From Puniceicoccaceae bacterium (lineage in GTDB: Bacteria; Verrucomicrobiota; Verrucomicrobiia; Opitutales; Opitutaceae), in NCBI GenBank assembly GCA_007695295.1, contig REEB01000262.1, positions 1-42,702 on the forward strand: DNA of 42,702 bases, read 5' to 3'. Shown one piece after another: positions 1 through 8,347 of the stretch (position 1 is its first letter; each line of letters starts with the position of its first letter). Under the pieces are notes generated by a model. That model saw nothing but the letters and a program-made list of their open reading frames with translations, had not been told where the DNA came from and did not search any database. The position numbers and the translations under genes were made by a program.

Positions 1-2
1 AC

Positions 3-626
3 GGCGAACCCCTCCTTGAAACCCTTCGCACCTTCCGCACCCCCTCCGACAGCGCGGTCGTCTACAAGGTCATCGGCAACCGCAAGATGGAGCCCGCCGA
101 AGCCAAGGAACTGGTGGAAAAGGGCCGCATCGGCCCGCTCGATGGCTTCGTCTCCAAAAACGGCAAACCCTACAGCGCCAGTCTCGTCCTCGGCGACGAG
201 GGCAAGGTGAAGTTCGATTTCGGAGGACCCTCCGCGGCCGCGGCCGAGGAAAACCCCGAGGAGCTGGACAAACTCGAGCCGGTCGGCCGCTGCCCCAAGA
301 CCGGCGGCGACCTCTTCGAAACCGCCAACAGTTTCCTCGTCCGGGTCAAGGAAAACGGTTCCGCCTCCATCCCCTTCAAGCTCAGCCGCAAGATCCTCGA
401 GCAGGAAATCCCCCGCGAGCAGGTCCTCAAGCTGCTCGAAACCGGAAAAACCGACGTCCTGCCCAGCTTCCGCTCCAAGCGTACCAAGCGCCAGTTCGCC
501 GCCAGCCTCGTCCTCAAGCCCGGCAACAAGATCGGCTTCGAATTTCCCCCCCGCGAACCGGGCAAGGGCAAGGGCCGCAAGCCCGCCGCCAAGGCCAAGA
601 CCACCGCCAAGGCCGACTCCGAATAG
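3..626 (+). CDS. topB: DNA topoisomerase III, C-terminal part (5' end outside window)
   Basis: The reading frame is open from the first bases of the window, so this is the last 207 codons of a longer gene. It carries two repeats of the topoisomerase C-terminal type (Toprim_Crpt). The first ends in FVSKNGKPYSASLVL. The second begins CPKTGGDLFET and ends in FRSKRTKRQFAASLVL. In the family these repeats follow the type IA topoisomerase core and contact DNA; the core with its catalytic tyrosine lies upstream of the window. The tail after the last repeat is rich in Lys, Ala and Gly, as in many DNA-binding tails. The first in-frame ATG (position 87) lies inside the first repeat and is not the start. 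A topA with the same repeats is the main alternative; topB is preferred because the repeat has the form usual in TopB. Confidence 0.8.
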   Translation, partial: GEPLLETLRTFRTPSDSAVVYKVIGNRKMEPAEAKELVEKGRIGPLDGFVSKNGKPYSASLVLGDEGKVKFDFGGPSAAAAEENPEELDKLEPVGRCPKTGGDLFETANSFLVRVKENGSASIPFKLSRKILEQEIPREQVLKLLETGKTDVLPSFRSKRTKRQFAASLVLKPGNKIGFEFPPREPGKGKGRKPAAKAKTTAKADSE

Positions 627-694
627 CGGGTGGCAGGGGCCTCGGGCGCGTCACCACTTTTTCACTACGCCGAACGCCGGCATCCCGGAGGCCT

Positions 695-3364
695 TCACGG
701 CGCCCACGCCGGCTGCGTGCCGGTGGTTATCTGCACGGCCGGGCCGCCGCCCTGCTCCGCTGGGATGCGGTAAATGACTTCGTCGTCCGCATAGGCGATC
801 CACTCCCCGTCCGGCGACCAGGTCGGCCCCATCCCCGCCACCAAGGGAAAGGTCGCGCCCGTCGCCAAGGTCCGCACGTAAATGAATCCGCCGTCATCAT
901 AAGCGATGCGCGTCCCGTCCGGAGACCAGGCTGGACGGCGGCCCGCGGACAGCCGGGAACTCCGGTTCGAGCCGTCCGCATCCATGATGTAGATGCCCGG
1001 GTCCTGGGATCCCCAGCTGGTGAAGTCGGGATCGCCCGCGAAAACGATTTGGGAGCCGTCGGGCGACCAGGCCGGATCAAAGCTCAGGGAGGCGTCTGTG
1101 CCGAGCAGGGGACTGCCACTGCCACCGGCGGAGGTCGTCAGGAAAAGGAGGGCCGGATTGCCTGCCGGCATGGCTCCGTCGTGGCGGCGGGCCGCGTAGA
1201 GAACCGAACCGTCGGACCTCCAGGTCGAGGCCATCACCTGTTGGTCGGTTTCCTCGTTCAGGCGAGTCTTGCCCGTTCCATCGGCATTGATCCGCCAGAG
1301 ATCGTTGTCGAGAAAGTCGGGCGCGTCGGCATAGAGGAGCTGGCTGCCGTCCGCAGACCAAGTCGGGAGGGTCGACCAGAAGATGGTGTTCCCGAGATCG
1401 GTGATTTTAACCCGGTTCGAACCGTCGGGATCGATGCGCCAGAGGGCGCCGTCATCGACAAAGGCAATCCCGGAGGGTGCGGTCGTGCTCACGGTCCCGA
1501 CCCACTCCCCAAACGACCAGGGGCTTTCCCGGTAGAAGGAGCCGAAGTGATAAAAGGGTGACTGGGGCGTCACCTCCACCACCACGCGCTCGTCAAACTC
1601 GATGCTGAAGAGGCCGTTGCTGTCGGTCGTGGTGAGGAAAACCTCTCCGGTATCCACTTCTTCCATACGGACGGTAATCCCGGGCAGCGCCTGGCCGTCC
1701 TCGTCCACCAGGGTGCCGTCAATGACTTCGACCTGGAAGATCTCAAACCCGACAAACAGCACCGGGCCGGCAAAGGTCTGGCTCGCGGGTTCGAACCGCC
1801 ATCCCCCGGCCAGCGAGGGCACCACCGTCACTTCACCCTCCACTTCCTGGAACCAGTCCTCGCCAATGAATGTGTTCTGGCTCCACTCCCCTTCCGGTCC
1901 GCTGAAGTCGAGCCGGATCGCCTCGAAGAACGACGGGGAGGGAGATCCGTCTTTGACCGTGATCGCTCCGGAAAGCACATAGGGACCGTCGCAGGGCTCG
2001 GCGTGCACGGTGTGGCCACGGTCCTTCAGGGTGTCGACGACGTAGCGGGTCTCGGCGTCGCACCAGTCGGCTTCCGGGGTCAGGGTGAGCCAGTAGGTGG
2101 TGGCGGTGGCGCCGAGCAGGGGGAGAAGGTTGTACACCATCGTCTCCCGCACATCGAGAAAATCCAGTGCGGGCAGGGCGGCCGGTACGCTCAGGTTGTT
2201 CACCGGCGTGCCCCGCAGGACCAGGCGCTCCAGTCCGGCCAGGCCTTCCAGCGGTCCCAAGTCCTCCACCTGGGTGTTGCGCAGGTTCAGGACCCGCAGG
2301 ACGGGATGGCCGGCCAGCGGACCGAGGTCCGTCACCGGGGTGCTCTGGAGATTCAAGTTTTCGAGATTCGGCAGGGTCGCGATCACGGCCAGGTCGGAGA
2401 CTTGGGTAAAGCTGAGGGTCAGCCGCACCAGCGCTTCCATCCCGGCCAGGGGCCCCAGCTCGCTGACGGGGCTTCCGTTCAGCTCCAGGGTGGCGAGGTT
2501 GAGCTGGGCCAGTGGGCCGAGGTCACTCAGGTTGCCGAGGTTGCGGAGACTGAGATCGTTCAGCCCGGTCATCGTCGAGAGCACGGAAAAATCGCTCGCG
2601 GCGATGTTCTGCAGGCTCAGCTCTCTCAGGGATCCGAGATCCGCGAGCGGCGTGAGATCCGTCAATCCGGGCTGGGTGGCGATGGAGAGACGCTCCAAGC
2701 CAGTGAGTTGGCCGATCCCGGCCAAGTCCTGCAAACCGCCGCCGGGGATCGAAAGCTCCTCCAGCTCCGCCGCCATCGCGGGCGTGATCGGAAAGTCCGG
2801 GTCACGAAGTTCCGGATACACTTCGGTCAGGGCGTCGCGGACGCTCTCCGCCAGCCGGATATCGGTGAAGACGACTGGATCGGCCCCGGTCTGGCGGACC
2901 ACGATGCGGAGAAACTGCCGCCCTTGCTTTTCCACTGGGACGGCATGCCGGACCACGAGATGCTCTGCCGTTTCTTCCAGAATTTCGACCGTCTTCTCGT
3001 CCGAGGACCAACCTCCCAGGCTGGTCGAACCTTCCACCACGACTTCGATCCCGGTGGTCTCGGGATTGAGGTCCACCTCCAGGAGCAGAAACGTGCCTTC
3101 ATCCATCCTCCTCAGCTCCGGCCGGGGCAAGCGGTCTTGGGAGGACTCCATCGGCGGCAGCCCGAGGGCGTAGCTCATGAGGTTGAATAGTCCGCTTTGT
3201 GCGGGATCATCCTCCGGCGCCCGCTGATCTGCGGGAACCCGCATATTTTCCAGCCATTCCTCCAGAGGCACGGCACCGATGGAAACCGACGGCCAAAGCA
3301 GCAGAACAAGCGGAAGCAGACGGATGAACACTCGAGGAAAAAATGGGAGGTTGGAACAGGCCAT
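695..3364 (-). CDS. Secreted leucine-rich-repeat / TolB-like propeller mosaic protein
   Basis: This 889-residue protein starts at ATG 3364 with a clear signal peptide (hydrophobic core about residues 12-28, likely cut after SIGA). Residues about 37-157 form a module also found at the C-terminus of the protein at 19572-23600 (shared LGGWSS, LVVR and QGxxFxRI). About 200-415 are internalin-like leucine-rich repeats of the form LxxLTxLxxL. About 460-545 are a beta-rich segment and about 548-600 look like a carboxypeptidase-regulatory-like domain (LVDEDGQALPGITVR). About 632-889 are PD40/TolB-like propeller blades with WSPDGxxIAY and IDPDGSN motifs. No transmembrane anchor or PEP-CTERM signal is visible at the C-terminus. 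It is probably an exported binding protein; its ligand is unknown. It is monocistronic, divergent from the oxidoreductase operon that starts at 3513. Confidence 0.85.
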   Translation of the reverse strand: MACSNLPFFPRVFIRLLPLVLLLWPSVSIGAVPLEEWLENMRVPADQRAPEDDPAQSGLFNLMSYALGLPPMESSQDRLPRPELRRMDEGTFLLLEVDLNPETTGIEVVVEGSTSLGGWSSDEKTVEILEETAEHLVVRHAVPVEKQGRQFLRIVVRQTGADPVVFTDIRLAESVRDALTEVYPELRDPDFPITPAMAAELEELSIPGGGLQDLAGIGQLTGLERLSIATQPGLTDLTPLADLGSLRELSLQNIAASDFSVLSTMTGLNDLSLRNLGNLSDLGPLAQLNLATLELNGSPVSELGPLAGMEALVRLTLSFTQVSDLAVIATLPNLENLNLQSTPVTDLGPLAGHPVLRVLNLRNTQVEDLGPLEGLAGLERLVLRGTPVNNLSVPAALPALDFLDVRETMVYNLLPLLGATATTYWLTLTPEADWCDAETRYVVDTLKDRGHTVHAEPCDGPYVLSGAITVKDGSPSPSFFEAIRLDFSGPEGEWSQNTFIGEDWFQEVEGEVTVVPSLAGGWRFEPASQTFAGPVLFVGFEIFQVEVIDGTLVDEDGQALPGITVRMEEVDTGEVFLTTTDSNGLFSIEFDERVVVEVTPQSPFYHFGSFYRESPWSFGEWVGTVSTTAPSGIAFVDDGALWRIDPDGSNRVKITDLGNTIFWSTLPTWSADGSQLLYADAPDFLDNDLWRINADGTGKTRLNEETDQQVMASTWRSDGSVLYAARRHDGAMPAGNPALLFLTTSAGGSGSPLLGTDASLSFDPAWSPDGSQIVFAGDPDFTSWGSQDPGIYIMDADGSNRSSRLSAGRRPAWSPDGTRIAYDDGGFIYVRTLATGATFPLVAGMGPTWSPDGEWIAYADDEVIYRIPAEQGGGPAVQITTGTQPAWAP

Positions 3365-3512
3365 AACATAGGTTCCTTCGCGAAGGACCCGGAAAGTGTT
3401 CCGACTTTTTCAGAATCACACCCCGCCCGAAATCCGTTTCTGCTTTTACTCCCGGGTTGCCGGTGGCACCCTGTTCCATCGGTTCAATCCACCACCCAAA
3501 ACCGTTTCCCCT

Positions 3513-4586
3513 ATGAGCAAGACTTGGAAAATCGCCGGCATCAATTTTGACCACATGCACATGGGCGACCTGCTCCGCAAGGTCCATGAGCATCCCACCG
3601 CCGAGATCGTCGGCATCTGCGACGAAACGCCCGCCCGCATGCAGGGCACGATCAAAAACTTCGGCATCCCCGCCGACCGGGTCTTCACCGACTACCGGGA
3701 GTGTCTTGAAAAAACCAAGCCCGACCTCGTCCTCCTTTGCCCCGCCACCGCCGAGCATGCGCTCTGGACCGAGCGGGTCGCCCCCTACGGTGTCCATGTC
3801 CTCGTCGAGAAACCTTTCGCCGCCAGTCTTAAGGACGCCGACGCCATGATCACCGCCCTCGAAAAAGCCGGTCGGCGCCTCGTCATCAATTGGCCGCTGC
3901 GCTGGTATCCGCCCTACGTCACCATCCGGCGTCTGCTCGATGAGGGCCGCATCGGCGAGGTCATCGAGGTCCACACTTCCGGCGGCAACCGCGGACCGCT
4001 CTTTCACCGGGCCGACAAGGTGCCCTGCGAACCGACCCTCGAGGAAAAGCAAAGCGCCTGGTGGTACAAGAAGTCCGCCGGCGGCGGATCCCTCCTCGAT
4101 TACCTCGGCTACGGGGTCACCCTCGGCACTTGGTACCACGACAACCGCGCGCCCATCGATGTCACCTGCATGACCTGGGCGCCCGAAGGCCTCGAGGTCG
4201 ATGAGCAGAGCATCACCATCGCCCGCTACCAGACCGGGCTCAGTTCCTTCCAGACCCGCTGGGGCACGTTCACTGATCCATGGATCACCCAGCCCCAGCC
4301 CAAGTGCGGCTTCGTCATCAAGGGTACCGCCGGCACCATCGCGGCTTACGATTACGACGACTTCATCAGCCTCCAGACCAAGGAAAAGGAGGAGATTCAC
4401 CGGCTCCCGGTCGACCAGCTCGAATTCCCCCACGCCGACCCGATCTCCCATGTCCTCCACGCCATCGAGACCGACACCCCCATCGAGGGACCCCTTTCTC
4501 CGAAGGTCTGCCGCATTGGTCAACAAATTGTGGATACCGCCGCCGAAAGCGCCCGGCAGGGCCGCACCCTCCCGTTGCTCGGCTGA
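3513..4586 (+). CDS. Gfo/Idh/MocA family oxidoreductase
   Basis: This is a 357-residue NAD(P)-dependent sugar oxidoreductase. The frame is open further upstream, but ATG 3513 (MSKTWKIAGI) starts exactly at the first strand of the Rossmann fold, so I chose it. The catalytic-lysine motif VEKPF is at residues 98-102, after the family pattern of a Rossmann domain followed by the alpha/beta substrate domain (SAGGGSLLDYLGYG about 190-205). The usual GxGxxG is replaced by AGINFDHMH, which is seen in some distant members. It is the first gene of a three-gene operon, 18 bp ahead of a second oxidoreductase and then a TIM-barrel protein, so it probably oxidises or reduces a sugar or a keto-sugar intermediate. 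The substrate cannot be named from sequence. No Shine-Dalgarno sequence is visible. Confidence 0.88.
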   Translation: MSKTWKIAGINFDHMHMGDLLRKVHEHPTAEIVGICDETPARMQGTIKNFGIPADRVFTDYRECLEKTKPDLVLLCPATAEHALWTERVAPYGVHVLVEKPFAASLKDADAMITALEKAGRRLVINWPLRWYPPYVTIRRLLDEGRIGEVIEVHTSGGNRGPLFHRADKVPCEPTLEEKQSAWWYKKSAGGGSLLDYLGYGVTLGTWYHDNRAPIDVTCMTWAPEGLEVDEQSITIARYQTGLSSFQTRWGTFTDPWITQPQPKCGFVIKGTAGTIAAYDYDDFISLQTKEKEEIHRLPVDQLEFPHADPISHVLHAIETDTPIEGPLSPKVCRIGQQIVDTAAESARQGRTLPLLG

Positions 4587-4604
4587 ACCTCCTTCCCACC
4601 CGCC

Positions 4605-5717
4605 ATGAGCGACGACCAGGAAAAAAACTACGACCTCAAGCAGGGGGCGGGCAAAACCATGCGCGCACCTGATCTGCCCTACCGCCCGGCCAAGCCGAAA
4701 AGCTACCGGCCGAGAATCGGCCTCATCGGCTGCGGGGGCATCACCCAACACCACCTCAAGGCGTATCAGAGGGACGGCTACGAAATCGCCGCCCTCTGCG
4801 ACCTGCGCGAGGAAAGCGCCCAGGCCCGTCGGAAGGAGTTCGCCCCTTCCGCGAAGGTCTTCACCGACTACCGCGATCTTCTCGGCCAGGCCGACGTCGA
4901 TGTCATCGATGTCGCCCTTCATCCCGCCCCCCGGTACGCCGCCGTCGAAGCCGCCCTCCAAGCCGGCAAACACGTCCTCAGCCAGAAGCCGTTTGTCCTC
5001 GACCTCGATCAGGGCGAAGCCCTCGTCCGCCTCGAGGAAGAGAAGGGGCTCCGCCTCGCCGTCAACCAGAACGGTCGCTGGGCGCCTTACGTCCAGTATG
5101 CCCACCAGGCCATCCGCGCCGGTCTCCTCGGCGAGGTCCAAACCGTCGCCATCACCATCAACTGGGACCACAGTTGGACCAAGGGCACCGAGTTCGAGAA
5201 GATCCACCACCTCGTGCTTTACGATTTCGCCATCCACTGGTTCGACATGGCCGCCCTCTTTTTCGACGGCCAGGAGGCAGGCCGCGTCGCCGCCGCCACC
5301 GCCTCTGCCAACGCCCAAGAAGTGAAACCGCCCCTGCTCGCCCACGCCTCGGTCACGTTTCCCAAAGGGCAAGCCGTGCTGACCTTCGATGCCGCCTGCA
5401 AATTCGGGCCCGGCGAGTCCATCCTCATCACCGGCAGCAAGGGCACGCTCAGCATGCGCGGCGCCGTCTGCACCGCCCACACCATCGAGCTGCACACCGC
5501 CGAAGGCGTGGCCCGCCCGCAACTCGAGGGCACTTGGTTCCCGGACGGTTTCCGCGGGTCGATGGGCGAACTGCTCTGCGCGATCGAAGAAAACCGCGAG
5601 CCCTCCAACTCCGCCCGCAACAACCTCCGCAGCCTCGGAATCTGTTTTGCCGCCCTCGGCGCGGCCGACAGCGGCGAACCGCGGCAGGCGGGCTCGGTCC
5701 GCTCCATCGCCAAGTGA
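4605..5717 (+). CDS. Gfo/Idh/MocA family oxidoreductase (second)
   Basis: This 370-residue protein has a leader of about 36 polar residues, then a Rossmann fold with the intact dinucleotide motif IGCGGIT (about 41-47) and the motif SQKPF (126-130), in which Gln replaces the usual Glu before the catalytic lysine. DFAIHWFD (about residue 208) is the typical central helix of the substrate domain. It is not a recent duplicate of the preceding gene: the two share only family motifs. The stop codon overlaps the GTG start of the next gene (GTGA), implying translational coupling. Family members oxidise or reduce hydroxyls of sugars, inositols or sugar acids. With a TIM-barrel isomerase-like partner, a catabolic keto-sugar pathway is likely, but this is inferred from context. 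Confidence 0.88.
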   Translation: MSDDQEKNYDLKQGAGKTMRAPDLPYRPAKPKSYRPRIGLIGCGGITQHHLKAYQRDGYEIAALCDLREESAQARRKEFAPSAKVFTDYRDLLGQADVDVIDVALHPAPRYAAVEAALQAGKHVLSQKPFVLDLDQGEALVRLEEEKGLRLAVNQNGRWAPYVQYAHQAIRAGLLGEVQTVAITINWDHSWTKGTEFEKIHHLVLYDFAIHWFDMAALFFDGQEAGRVAAATASANAQEVKPPLLAHASVTFPKGQAVLTFDAACKFGPGESILITGSKGTLSMRGAVCTAHTIELHTAEGVARPQLEGTWFPDGFRGSMGELLCAIEENREPSNSARNNLRSLGICFAALGAADSGEPRQAGSVRSIAK

Positions 5718-6586
5718 ACGCCGTTCTCTCCATCATCGGCAGCGGCGCCTACCCCTGGGCGCAGCGCCACCGCGTCTCCGCCGAAGCGCTCGATCCGTTT
5801 CTCGACACCGTTCTCGCCGAGGTTGCGGCCGCCGGCTTGGGGGCCTGGGAGCCTTTTCTGCCCTCTCCCGACCGCCTCCGGCCGATGCTTGACACCCTCC
5901 GCCGCCACGGTTTGCGAATGGTTTCGGCCTATGTCAACGCCCGTCTCCACGATTCGGATACGAGTGCGGAGATTGACCGGATTGTCGCCGGTTGCGCCGC
6001 CGCCCGCGAGCACGACCTCGAGGTGCTCGTTTGCAATCCCGTACCACTCGATTGGAACCAACCCCTCGACAAGGACGACGCCACCCTCCGCCGGCAGGCC
6101 GCCGCCCTCCAATCGCTCGGCGAAAAACTCCGGGCCATCGGCGTCAGGCTCGCCTACCACATGCATACCCCCGAACTGCGCCAGGCCGCCCGCGAGCTGC
6201 ACCACATGATGCTCGCGACCGATCCCGACGCCGTCGGCCTCTGCCTCGACGCCCACTGGATCTACCGCGGTGCGGGCCACAGCCACGTCGCCCTCGAGGA
6301 CATCGTCAAACTCCACGGCGCCCGCACCGTCTCGCTCCACCTGCGCCAGTCCCGCAACCACATTTGGCACGACACCCTCGAAGAAGGCGACATCGACCAT
6401 CCCTGGCTGGCCGCCCGCCTGCGTGAATTCGGCTTCACCGGTCCCGCCATCCTCGAAATGGCCATAGAAGCCGGCACCCCCGATCGGCTCGACTGGGTCG
6501 AACGCCACCGCCGCGCCCGCCTCTACGTGGAGCAGGTTTTCGCACCGGTAACCGAGCCCACCCGCAGCCGAAATCAAACAATCTAG
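5714..6586 (+). CDS. Sugar phosphate isomerase/epimerase family TIM-barrel protein
   Basis: This is a 290-residue protein of the xylose-isomerase-like TIM-barrel (AP endonuclease 2) superfamily. The frame is open upstream inside the previous gene, but the fold starts at NAVLSIIGSGAYPW, so the GTG at 5714, which overlaps the previous stop by four bases, is the natural start. Candidate metal or catalytic residues lie at strand ends as in the family: Glu46, His149/His151 (YHMHTPEL), Asp179 and His181 (CLDAHW), His209 (LHLRQ) and Glu248 (AILEMA). Family members isomerise, epimerise or dehydrate sugars and their keto forms. The gene ends the operon of two oxidoreductases and probably acts on their product. 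The exact substrate is not determinable. Confidence 0.85.
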   Translation: MNAVLSIIGSGAYPWAQRHRVSAEALDPFLDTVLAEVAAAGLGAWEPFLPSPDRLRPMLDTLRRHGLRMVSAYVNARLHDSDTSAEIDRIVAGCAAAREHDLEVLVCNPVPLDWNQPLDKDDATLRRQAAALQSLGEKLRAIGVRLAYHMHTPELRQAARELHHMMLATDPDAVGLCLDAHWIYRGAGHSHVALEDIVKLHGARTVSLHLRQSRNHIWHDTLEEGDIDHPWLAARLREFGFTGPAILEMAIEAGTPDRLDWVERHRRARLYVEQVFAPVTEPTRSRNQTI

Positions 6587-6622
6587 CCTTACCCCGCCGG
6601 GTCTGGCGAAAAACTCCCTTCC

Positions 6623-8203
6623 CTACCCCTCCAGGGCTTTCTCCGCCACGCTGGCGGGCTCGGGATCGCCTTCACGGGCCACCACTTCGTAGAGGTCCTT
6701 GCGGCGGTCGTTCCAGTTGCGGGTCGTGCCCTGCTGGCGGTGACGACGCAGGACTTCGAGATCGAGGTCGTTGATCTGCACCGTCTCCACCTCCGCGGCA
6801 CACTCGCCGGCAATGCCGTCGCGGGCGAAGGCATGGTCAGAGGGGGTCAGGATGGCCGACTGGGCATACTGGATGTCCATGTTGTCGACATGGGGCAGGT
6901 TGCCCACCGTGCCGGCCGCGGCCACGTAAACATGGTTTTCGATGCAGCGGGCCTGGGCGCAGTAGCGCACCCGCAGGTAGTCATGCCGCTCCGCCGTGCA
7001 GAAGGGCACGAAAACCAACTGCGCCCCCTGATCCACCGCGATCCGGCTGACCTCCGGAAATTCGATGTCATAGCCGGGCTGGATCGAGATCACACCCCGG
7101 TCAGTATCGAAAACCCGAATACGGGTGCCGGGACGCACTCCCCACCAGGAGGCTTCGTTGGGTGTCACATGGAGTTTGTATTGCCGGCAGACTTCCCCGT
7201 CCCGCTTGAAGAGGAAGGCGACGTTGTAGAGGAAATCGTCCTCCACCACGAAGGTGGTGCCGGCAACCAAGTTGATATTATACCGCAGGGAGAGGTCGGA
7301 AAACAGCTCCAGGTATTCGGGGGTGAACTCGGCCAGCTTGCGCGCCGCCTGCTCGGGCCGTTTCGCTTCGATAAACGAGAGCAGCTGGGTGGTGAATAGC
7401 TCGGGGAAAAGCGCGAAGTCGCACTTCTTGTCCGAGGCGGCATCGACGAAATACTGGCACTGCTGGGCGAACTCGGCAAAATCCTTCACCGGCCGCATCT
7501 GGTACTGCACACAGCAAATCCGCACCGGGCGGGACGGTTGGTAACGCCGCGAGGGCGTCGGGTTGTAGTCGAGATTGGTCCACTCCAGAAAAGTGGCGTA
7601 GCCGGCGGAGGCCTTGTCCTCGCCAAGATAGTCGCGGATGATCCGTTTGAGGGTGAAGCCGTTGGCGAGCTGCACGGTGAGGACGGGGTCATAGAGCGCC
7701 TTGGCCACGACTTTGTCCACGTATTCGCGCACATCCATCTTGTCCTGGTGGGCCTCATAGCCGGGCAGGCGGCCGCCGATCACGATCCGCATCAGGTTCA
7801 GCTCGCGCACCAGTTGCTTGCGTGCTTCATAAAGCCTTCGGGCGAGTTTCATGCCGCGGAAATCCGGTGAAACCATGATCTCGATCCCGTAAAGGGTGTC
7901 GCCGTCGGGGTTGTGGTTGCGCAGGTAGCCACGGTCCGAGATCTCACTCCAGCTCCGGCTCTCGGTATACATGTCGAAATCGACGATCAGGCTGGAGGAG
8001 GAGGCGACCAGCCGGCCCTCGACTTCGATGCAGATCTGGCCTTGGGCAAACCGCTCGAGTTGGCTCGCCAGTTGTTCCCGCTTCCACGGCGTCATCCCCG
8101 GAAAACACTCTTTCTGAAGGGCGACCAACTGGTCGTAGTCCTCCATCCTCAGGGTGCGCAGCTTGATCTCCTTCTGAAACTCCTCCAAGTCGATGCGTGG
8201 CAT
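6623..8203 (-). CDS. GNAT acetyltransferase - carbon-nitrogen hydrolase fusion lacking the nitrilase cysteine
   Basis: This 526-residue fusion has an N-terminal GNAT domain (about 12-210; acetyl-CoA region VSPDFRGMKLARRLYE, 111-126) and a C-terminal nitrilase-superfamily domain (about 226-510). Fusions of this type form a recognised branch of the nitrilase superfamily. In the catalytic Glu-Lys-Cys triad, Glu268 (LFPELF) and Lys343 (QYKLHV) are present. The nucleophile motif, normally xICYDxEFPE, reads IQPGYDIEFPE, so Gly377 stands where Cys is expected. The codon is GGC, one change from TGC. The domain may be catalytically dead, act as a binding scaffold, or carry a sequence error. A TTG at 8239 extends the frame by 12 codons; the ATG at 8203 fits the domain start better. 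It is divergent from glycerate kinase. Confidence 0.88.
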   Translation of the reverse strand: MPRIDLEEFQKEIKLRTLRMEDYDQLVALQKECFPGMTPWKREQLASQLERFAQGQICIEVEGRLVASSSSLIVDFDMYTESRSWSEISDRGYLRNHNPDGDTLYGIEIMVSPDFRGMKLARRLYEARKQLVRELNLMRIVIGGRLPGYEAHQDKMDVREYVDKVVAKALYDPVLTVQLANGFTLKRIIRDYLGEDKASAGYATFLEWTNLDYNPTPSRRYQPSRPVRICCVQYQMRPVKDFAEFAQQCQYFVDAASDKKCDFALFPELFTTQLLSFIEAKRPEQAARKLAEFTPEYLELFSDLSLRYNINLVAGTTFVVEDDFLYNVAFLFKRDGEVCRQYKLHVTPNEASWWGVRPGTRIRVFDTDRGVISIQPGYDIEFPEVSRIAVDQGAQLVFVPFCTAERHDYLRVRYCAQARCIENHVYVAAAGTVGNLPHVDNMDIQYAQSAILTPSDHAFARDGIAGECAAEVETVQINDLDLEVLRRHRQQGTTRNWNDRRKDLYEVVAREGDPEPASVAEKALEG

Positions 8204-8347
8204 GGGGTTTATACTGCCATTTTGGCACCCTGAAGGCAAGTGGCGGCTATGGACCGAGCCCCGGGTACTGCGGTTGCATTACCCGACCCCCTGCTCCGCT
8301 TTGCCCTTTGACACCACCCCGGTGCCCCCCACCCTTCGGCCAACGCC

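Noticed and set aside
3207-5522. 771-codon open frame on the minus strand
   Set aside because: Runs across two clearly real oxidoreductase genes and the start of the leucine-rich-repeat gene; composition is that of an antisense shadow.
8204-8239. TTG start at 8239 for the GNAT-nitrilase gene
   Set aside because: Adds only 12 residues with no domain similarity. The ATG at 8203 begins next to the GNAT fold.
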